From NCBI GenBank assembly GCA_015521945.1, contig WANG01000007.1, forward strand, positions 1-18,052: a stretch of DNA of 18,052 nt. Direction: 5' to 3'. Every line of letters starts with the position of its first letter. Positions within the stretch are counted from its first letter, which is position 1. The notes beneath the pieces were generated by a model. The model was not told the origin of the DNA. It ran no database searches and worked only from the letters and a program-made list of their open reading frames with translations. This DNA is from Candidatus Hydrothermarchaeota archaeon. GTDB lineage: Archaea; Hydrothermarchaeota; Hydrothermarchaeia; Hydrothermarchaeales; BMS3B. Made by a program: the position numbers and the translations under genes. Positions 13,757 to 18,052 of this stretch are shown here, in pieces.

Positions 13757-14741
13757 CCATCCTCACCGCCCTCTGCTCCCTTCCAGCCCTTATGGCAAGC
13801 TGCGCCACCCTGACCGCCTTAACCCCGTCCTCCCCGGTTACAGCAGGCTTCCGCCCCTCCAGCACGCTCCTCACGAAGTCCTGCAGCTCCAGCTTCAGGG
13901 GCTCCGAGCGCTCCACCAGCACCTCCCTCTCCCTGGGCTTCCCGAACCTTATCAGGAACTCCCCGAAGGAGTCGTACTCCATCTGGAGCATGTTCTCGTA
14001 CAGCCTGAGGCTCTGGCTCATGAAGTCCAGCTCCCCGTAGCCAGCGGTGCCCGTCACCTCAAGCCGCCTGATCTTAACAGGGGTCAGCCAGTTCACGAAG
14101 TTCACGCACACCGTTTCTCCATACTCCAGGAGGATGACCGCCTGGTCTTCCCTGCCCCTGCTGAACACCCCCCTGCCCCTCGCCACCACCCTCTCGGGCA
14201 TCCTGGAGAGCAGGTAGTTGAACACGTCTATGTCATGCACCGCCAGGTCAAGGTACACGTTGTCCGACCTCCTCCCGGCGGGAGGCAGACCCACGCGCTT
14301 GGAGAGCATGAACACAACCTCCCCCACCTCACCTCCGGCTATCAGCTCCCTCAGGCGTCTCACCGCTGGATTGTGGCGCTCCACATGCCCTACCGCAAGG
14401 ATAACCCCCTGCCTCTCAGCAGCCAGCACTATCTCCTCAGCCTCCTCCGCCGTCTCAGCCAAGGGCTTCTCAACCAGCACGTGAACGCCGCGGGAGATGC
14501 ACGCCTCAGCCACCTCACGGTGGGTGTGGGTGGGCGTGGCTATGCTCACCGCATCCACCCTCTCCCGCTCCAGCATCTCCTCATACCTCCCGTAGTACCT
14601 GCACCTGAACCTGCGGGCGAGCTCCTTGGCGTGCTCCGCGGGGTCAGCTATGCCCACCAGCTCCACCTCGGGCAGCTCTGAGTAAACCCGCACGTGGTTT
14701 CTTCCCATGCTCCCGGCACCTATAACCCCTACCCTAAGCAA
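13746..14741 (-). CDS. Gfo/Idh/MocA family nucleotide-sugar oxidoreductase (WbpB/WlbA-like)
   Basis: A 331-residue NAD(P)-dependent dehydrogenase. The Rossmann fold opens MLRVGVIGAGSMGRNH (GxGxxG at 8-13), ATPTHTH lies at 69-74, and the conserved EKP is at 91-93. The C-terminal alpha/beta domain has LDLAVHDIDVFNYL with the catalytic-type His. I chose the TTG at 14741: it places the Rossmann strand at the N-terminus, has GGTGG just upstream, and overlaps the stop of the transferase gene (TTGCTTAG). The frame runs on to 14783, but that would add residues the family lacks. Beside a sugar-phosphate transferase and an acyltransferase, a 3-oxidase acting on UDP-GlcNAc-uronic acid is the best guess, not proven. 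The matching aminotransferase is not in the window. Confidence 0.87.
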   Translation of the reverse strand: MLRVGVIGAGSMGRNHVRVYSELPEVELVGIADPAEHAKELARRFRCRYYGRYEEMLERERVDAVSIATPTHTHREVAEACISRGVHVLVEKPLAETAEEAEEIVLAAERQGVILAVGHVERHNPAVRRLRELIAGGEVGEVVFMLSKRVGLPPAGRRSDNVYLDLAVHDIDVFNYLLSRMPERVVARGRGVFSRGREDQAVILLEYGETVCVNFVNWLTPVKIRRLEVTGTAGYGELDFMSQSLRLYENMLQMEYDSFGEFLIRFGKPREREVLVERSEPLKLELQDFVRSVLEGRKPAVTGEDGVKAVRVAQLAIRAGREQRAVRMDEG

Positions 14742-15729
14742 GGAACCACCACACACCGAGCGCTGCCAGTAAAGCTTCTCCACCCAGCAGTATAAGGGTT
14801 ACCCCCTGCTCTGTTGCCCTGCCGCGCACCCTGAGCTGCACCTTCAGGGCTAAGTGGGTTAGGTCGTATATCCCGTTGTACTTGGGGAGCAGGGTGCCAT
14901 CCCCCCGCGGCACGCCGAAGGCCTCAACGTTGAACCCCCTCCTGAGGGGAAGCAGGAAGTCCAGGAAGTAGGGCAGAAAGAGCACCAAGGCGAGCTTCTC
15001 CATGTTGCCCAGCACCGCCACGCAGGCTATGAGCGCCCCCACGGTGTAGGTCATGCTGTCCCCTGGAAACAGCCTGGCAGGGTACCAGTTGTACCTCAGA
15101 AAGCCCAGAAGGGAGAAGAGCATCACCCCCGCTATAACCGCCACCCACCCGTTGCCAGTGCTCCAGCTCACGTACCCCAGCGCCCCCAGAATTATTACCC
15201 CCATACCTGCCTCAAGCCCGTTGTATCCAGCCAGCATGTTGAAGGCGTTGGCGGCTCCCACTACGCCTGCAGGTACAACCAGCAGGGGGAAGAGGAAGCC
15301 CAGCTCAACGGTTCCGAGGAAGGGGAGGGCGACGCTGCTCTCGCCCGCGTTGACGGCCATGATGGGAAGCGCCGCAGCGAGGGTGAGTAGAGGCTTCTGC
15401 CAGCGCTTCAGCCCGATCTTCCACCCCAGCAGGTCGTCCATCAAGCCTATGCAGAAGATGATGAGAACGGTGCTCAGGGCAGCCAGGGTGTATATCAGAA
15501 ACTCCCCCCTTCCAAGGTAGAAGGTGCTCAGCCCTATGTAGTACAGCACCCCAGCCACGAAGCCGCTGACAACGGCTATGCCCCCCATCTCCGCCACCTC
15601 TGGCTTCGCGTGCTTGTTCATGTCCTTTCCCACTATGCCGAGGCGGTGCGCAGTGGGAATCCACCATTTGGCAACAGCGAGGGTTACCAGAAAGCTTATT
15701 GCAAAAGAAAGAAGAATCAGCGGCTCCAT
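14734..15729 (-). CDS. Polyprenyl-phosphate sugar-1-phosphate transferase (GPT/MraY family, AglH-like)
   Basis: A 331-residue integral membrane enzyme with about ten hydrophobic spans. It transfers a sugar-1-phosphate from a UDP-sugar to a dolichol-type phosphate, the first step of lipid-linked glycan assembly. Motifs: DMNKH (36-40), the catalytic Asp pair in GLMDDLLGW (95-103), NAFNMLAGYNGLEAG (161-175), FPGDSMTYTVGA (221-232), and a cytoplasmic loop with PRGDGTLLPKYNGIYDL. The sequence is closer to eukaryotic GPT and archaeal AglH (GlcNAc-1-P transferase for N-glycans) than to bacterial MraY. It leads a three-gene set with the oxidoreductase (8-base overlap) and acyltransferase. N-glycosylation sequons in the surface protein at 1-837 fit. 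A clear TATA box lies about 33 bases upstream. Confidence 0.92.
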   Translation of the reverse strand: MEPLILLSFAISFLVTLAVAKWWIPTAHRLGIVGKDMNKHAKPEVAEMGGIAVVSGFVAGVLYYIGLSTFYLGRGEFLIYTLAALSTVLIIFCIGLMDDLLGWKIGLKRWQKPLLTLAAALPIMAVNAGESSVALPFLGTVELGFLFPLLVVPAGVVGAANAFNMLAGYNGLEAGMGVIILGALGYVSWSTGNGWVAVIAGVMLFSLLGFLRYNWYPARLFPGDSMTYTVGALIACVAVLGNMEKLALVLFLPYFLDFLLPLRRGFNVEAFGVPRGDGTLLPKYNGIYDLTHLALKVQLRVRGRATEQGVTLILLGGEALLAALGVWWFLA

Positions 15730-15754
15730 GGCATCAGCTTAAGTTATCCCTGCA

Positions 15755-15766
15755 TATAAATAGGTA
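15755..15766 (-). promoter_or_regulatory. Promoter of the sugar-transferase set
   Basis: Minus-strand sequence CCTATTTATATG holds the near-consensus archaeal TATA box TATTTATA. It begins about 33 bases before the ATG at 15729, so the transcript probably starts a few bases from the start codon. It is one of the two best-matching TATA boxes in the window. Confidence 0.7.
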
Positions 15767-15791
15767 ACGGGTGCTCCGCAGCGGCTGCAGC

Positions 15792-15926
15792 TCAGCTCCT
15801 GCGGGGCTCGGAGAAGAACCTGTGCTCGCACTCACGGGAGCAGAAGTCCCTGTTTGAGGGTATGGAGGCTCCGCACTGAAGACACCGGAACTCACCAAAA
15901 CCAAAGTGGCTCAACTTCCTCATCAT
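15792..15926 (-). CDS. Small zinc-ribbon protein, DUF2116-like
   Basis: A 44-residue frame from ATG (15926) to TGA. The translation contains Cys15-x2-Cys18 (CLQCG), SIP, and then Cys29-x3-Cys33 (FCSREC), a treble-clef or zinc-ribbon arrangement CxxCGxxIPxxxxFCSxxC that matches the archaeal DUF2116 family. The rest is a basic N-terminus (MMRKLSHFGFGEF) and a charged tail. The ATG has GGTGGTG upstream; a second ATG follows directly and a GTG precedes it. It lies 50 bases downstream of the L13e-like gene on the same strand, so the two are probably co-transcribed. Function unknown; nucleic-acid or ribosome association is a guess. Too short for usual gene-length cut-offs. Confidence 0.75.
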   Translation of the reverse strand: MMRKLSHFGFGEFRCLQCGASIPSNRDFCSRECEHRFFSEPRRS

Positions 15927-15976
15927 CACAACACCACCGCTCCACAACCCATCTACCTGAGGGTGCTCACCCGATA

Positions 15977-16174
15977 TTAACTTTTCCTTTCACCGAGCAA
16001 AACACGAAGCGCCTCAACGTTCTCACCGTGCACGCTCTTCCTGCGCCTGTCCACCGGTATGCCAAGCCTCCTCGCCTGCTCTGGTGTCACGCCCGCCTGC
16101 TCAAGCTCCCCGAGGCTGAAGCCCTTCCCCTTTCTCAGCGTGCCTCCCTTCTTTACCAGCGCCCTTTTCATCAT
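15977..16174 (-). CDS. Ribosomal protein L13e-like
   Basis: A 65-residue basic protein. The segment GKGFSLGELEQAGVTPEQARRLGIPVDRRRKS then HGENVEALR matches the core of eukaryotic and archaeal L13e, where GFSLxEL, AxxxGIxVDxRR and ENVxxLK are the conserved parts. The N-terminus of eukaryotic L13 is missing, leaving only the C-terminal core. L13e is well known in Crenarchaeota and related groups and less so in euryarchaea, which is notable here. Two adjacent ATGs exist (16174, 16171); I use the first. A weak TATA-like AAATATG is at about 16206-16212. It diverges from the DUF515 gene. Confidence 0.82.
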   Translation of the reverse strand: MMKRALVKKGGTLRKGKGFSLGELEQAGVTPEQARRLGIPVDRRRKSVHGENVEALRVLLGERKS

Positions 16175-16214
16175 CTCAAAGCAGCCTCAGGGACACGTGA
16201 TAAAACATATTTGC

Positions 16215-16258
16215 AGTTTGTAGGGTGTGTGCATGCATAGACACAAACTATATATATT
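16215..16258. promoter_or_regulatory. Divergent promoter region with inverted repeat
   Basis: The 143-base gap between the L13e-like gene (-) and the DUF515 gene (+) holds a strong plus-strand TATA box, TATATATAT at 16249-16257, preceded by the BRE-like ACAAAC. A weaker minus-strand TATA candidate (AAATATG) is at about 16206-16212. Between them lies an inverted repeat, AGTTTGT at 16215-16221 and ACAAACT at 16243-16249, with the palindrome TGCATGCA (16230-16237) near its middle. The plus transcript would have a leader of roughly 40 bases carrying GGAG at 16304-16307, 10 bases before the ATG. Confidence 0.6.
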
Positions 16259-16317
16259 ACAAGTGGATTAAGTTATGCCTGTGACGATCCTCATCAATCT
16301 TTTGGAGTGGGCAGAGT

Positions 16318-17502
16318 ATGGCGGAGAGAAGTGAAGGTGGTGCGGAAGATATTGTGAGCAGGCTGGAGGCTCTCAGGAGGCGAACGCCTCCGAGAGGGGA
16401 GGCAGCCGCACCCCCTCCACCTGAGGACAGGAGGAGAAGGCTGTACAGGGCTGTTGGTGTGGCACTGGTGATACTGATTGTGGCGGGGATATTCCTCGCT
16501 GGATACAAGTTCGCTATAAAGCCCATGATTGAGAAGCAGAAGAAGGCAGAGGAGGAGGCGGAGAAGCAGAGGCTTGCGCTCTTAGAGGCGAAGAACCAGA
16601 AGATAGCCGAGATAGAGCGTGCCTTCTCGGGGCTGCCGGAGAGGTACTATGGAAACACCAAAGCCGTTCTGAAGCAGCGGGTGGAGATGGCGCGCACCGT
16701 GCAGGAGGTCAGGCTGATAGACGTGGTAACACCTGCGACCGAAGCCTGGCGCAGCTACCTGATGGACGAGGCGGAGGCAAAGCGCAAGGCCTTTGGAGAT
16801 GAGAAGATAGTCATGATAGCCGGCAACGAGACCTACAAGGGGTACAGTTCCATAACCGCCGCCATATCGGTGCTTGAGTATCCTGTGCTGAGCAAGGCCA
16901 TAGTGGAGAAGATGCGCACGGTCTTCGTGCCCGTCAGGCTCTCCAGGGAGCAGGCAGCCGGCGGTTTTGGCATGCCGGGTGATTACGTGAGCATCTACTA
17001 CAGGAACGGCTCAGCCTCTGTGCCCCTTGTGACCGACGCTAAGATAGTGGCGGTGCTCAGGGCCGCCTCTCAGATAAACCTGAACGAGAACGAGAACCGC
17101 CTGGTCTCGGGGCAGGGAGGCGAACTCAAAGGTGAGGGCTCCGTCTCAGCGGGCGGAGTAAGTCCCCTGAAGGACCTGACGGGTCCGATAAGCATAGGTA
17201 TGAAGCAGAGCACCGCATCCACCACCTACACCGTTGACCTCTCGGAGGTGCAGCGTGCTGCTGCGGCGAGCAAAATTGAGCAGGAGTACATTGAGAGGGT
17301 GCTCAGGAACTACGGTATCAGGCTGAGCAGGCTTGAGATAGAGTCCCAGCTCGGAGACTTTGATGAGGAGTACCTGATCCTGCTGGAGGTCAGGGAAGAG
17401 GAGGCGAGGGCTCTGATATCCAGATACCTCTCCGGAACCGACAGGGAGAAGCTGATGATGGTGCTCTCAAGAGCTCCCGGGTGGGTGCCAGAGGAGAGGT
17501 GA
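16318..17502 (+). CDS. DUF515 family membrane protein
   Basis: A 394-residue protein that I place in the archaeal DUF515 family. It has a short charged cytoplasmic N-terminus with a Pro-rich patch (24-36), one membrane span (about 43-66, VGVALVILIVAGIFLAGYKF), a coiled-coil stretch (about 70-102, KQKKAEEEAEKQRLALLEAK), and a large soluble domain that should lie outside. That domain has a possible SAF-like or pilus-associated segment (VFVPVRLSREQAAGGFGMPGDYVSIYY, about 201-227). The function of DUF515 is not established; in methanogens it often occurs near surface or secretion genes. The ATG at 16318 has GGAG upstream. A second secreted-protein gene begins seven bases after its stop, pointing to a two-gene surface unit. 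Confidence 0.82.
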   Translation: MAERSEGGAEDIVSRLEALRRRTPPRGEAAAPPPPEDRRRRLYRAVGVALVILIVAGIFLAGYKFAIKPMIEKQKKAEEEAEKQRLALLEAKNQKIAEIERAFSGLPERYYGNTKAVLKQRVEMARTVQEVRLIDVVTPATEAWRSYLMDEAEAKRKAFGDEKIVMIAGNETYKGYSSITAAISVLEYPVLSKAIVEKMRTVFVPVRLSREQAAGGFGMPGDYVSIYYRNGSASVPLVTDAKIVAVLRAASQINLNENENRLVSGQGGELKGEGSVSAGGVSPLKDLTGPISIGMKQSTASTTYTVDLSEVQRAAAASKIEQEYIERVLRNYGIRLSRLEIESQLGDFDEEYLILLEVREEEARALISRYLSGTDREKLMMVLSRAPGWVPEER

Positions 17503-17509
17503 GAGCACG

Positions 17510-18052
17510 GTGAGGACAACTGCAGTGCTGCTGGTGCTCCTCCTTTCCCTGCTTCTCTCCGCTCTCGCCCATGCAGAGGTCGGGATGGAGATACCCAGCT
17601 ACTCCACTGGGGAATGCCAGACGCCTGCCAGCGTGGTGAGCTACGTTGAGGCGAGAATAGAGAACAGGGGGTTCTATAGAGTATTCGTGGCTCTCCCAGA
17701 GGGCTGGCAAATAGACATGAGCGAGTACAGGGTGTACTCCTACCCCGTCAGAAAGTACGACCTCTGGCGGGTTTACGGCGAGGGCAGGGACGCCATACTG
17801 CAGGAGAGGGAGATATACACCCTTGAGGGGAAGTGGTCAAAGGCTCCGATAACCCTCGGGGGACGCACGGGGTGGTACCTCAAGCCGAACGAGGGGCTGC
17901 GGATAGAGCTTCTCAAGCTGAACCTGCCGGGAGGTAGCGGGAACGTTTTCAACCCCCTGAAGGTGGAGGAGAGGTACGAGGGCATAGTTGTTACCAGGTG
18001 GTACCAGGAGTTTGAGTTTGCTCCCCCCACCCTCGGGTGGGTCTGCTCCCCG
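17510..18052 (+). CDS. Secreted or membrane-anchored protein of unknown function, 5' part only
   Basis: The frame opens with GTG at 17510, eight bases after the DUF515 stop, with GGTGA seven bases upstream, and stays open to the end of the window (181 codons). Residues 1-21 form a clear signal peptide: MRTTAVLLVLLLSLLLSALAH followed by A-EVG. The mature part is beta-rich and aromatic-rich, with one Cys near residue 36 and another near 179, and stretches such as VVSYVEARIENRGFYRVFVALPEGW that look like an extracellular beta-sandwich (NEW- or CARDB-like) fold. I do not recognise the family. Tight spacing suggests it works with the DUF515 protein at the cell surface. Confidence 0.82.
   Translation, partial: MRTTAVLLVLLLSLLLSALAHAEVGMEIPSYSTGECQTPASVVSYVEARIENRGFYRVFVALPEGWQIDMSEYRVYSYPVRKYDLWRVYGEGRDAILQEREIYTLEGKWSKAPITLGGRTGWYLKPNEGLRIELLKLNLPGGSGNVFNPLKVEERYEGIVVTRWYQEFEFAPPTLGWVCSP

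Noticed and set aside
12246..14681. Two long plus-strand open frames opposite coaBC and the Gfo/Idh gene
   Set aside because: Low-complexity, His- and Pro-rich translations antisense to well-recognised genes; no start signals or domains.
15961..15972. GGGTGCTCACCC as a terminator or regulatory hairpin between the two small genes
   Set aside because: The stem is only five pairs with a two-base loop and no adjoining T-run; it may be chance.
16175..16317. A small RNA or tRNA gene in the divergent intergenic region
   Set aside because: No TTCGA-type T-loop, no cloverleaf pairing and an AT-rich composition better explained by promoters.

Overview
This window looks like a chromosomal segment of a GC-rich, probably thermophilic euryarchaeon. 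The evidence is archaeal: ribosomal proteins L39e, L31e, LX/L18Ae and S19e, aIF6, prefoldin alpha, RNase P component 4, a PDCD5-type DNA-binding protein, pantoate kinase with phosphopantoate:beta-alanine ligase, the small subunit of phosphomevalonate dehydratase, an arcosine-lyase-type radical SAM protein, a PGF-pre-PGF surface protein and a DUF515 protein. Codon use is rich in AGG and ATA, and overlapping stop/start codons are very common. A methanogen-like or Archaeoglobi-like lineage fits, but I cannot name the genus from this sequence. I saw no tRNA, rRNA, transposase or CRISPR array.

Layout. Bases 1-1642 (+): the 3' end of a secreted, probably N-glycosylated surface protein, then a Tat-exported metallophosphoesterase. 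Bases 1639-9659 (-): one long string of abutting or overlapping genes, read from the right as CooS-like Fe-S enzyme, RaSEA radical SAM, phosphomevalonate dehydratase small subunit, M50 membrane protease, RNase P Rnp4, S19e, PDCD5, L39e (TTG start), L31e, aIF6, LX, prefoldin alpha and FtsY. The last part is the well-known archaeal ribosome/SRP/chaperone cluster; the genes at its head vary more between lineages. Bases 9742-13112 (-): a coenzyme A operon of coaBC, pantoate kinase, a DUF502 membrane protein and 4-phosphopantoate:beta-alanine ligase. Bases 13157-15729 (-): an envelope-sugar set of a polyprenyl-phosphate sugar-1-phosphate transferase, a Gfo/Idh oxidoreductase and a left-handed beta-helix acyltransferase. 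Bases 15792-16174 (-): two tiny genes, a DUF2116 zinc-ribbon protein and an L13e-like ribosomal protein. Bases 16318-18052 (+): a DUF515 single-span membrane protein and the start of a signal-peptide-bearing protein, divergent from the small genes.

The most interesting item is the 623-residue CooS-like protein. It has the Ni,Fe-CO dehydrogenase scaffold and most C-cluster ligands, but the Cys equivalent to Cys295 of Carboxydothermus CODH-II is Glu291, the position used by a Glu ligand in hybrid cluster proteins. The catalytic His of the CODH proton channel is Tyr, and the D-cluster motif is CX2C. I infer that it is not a true CO dehydrogenase but a CODH-scaffold enzyme with a hybrid-like Fe/S/O cluster, similar to CooS-V of C. 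hydrogenoformans. Three related half-sites lie just upstream of it and may form an operator. Other points are a missing catalytic His in CoaBC, an L13e homologue in what looks like a euryarchaeon, and an inverted repeat centred between two divergent promoters.
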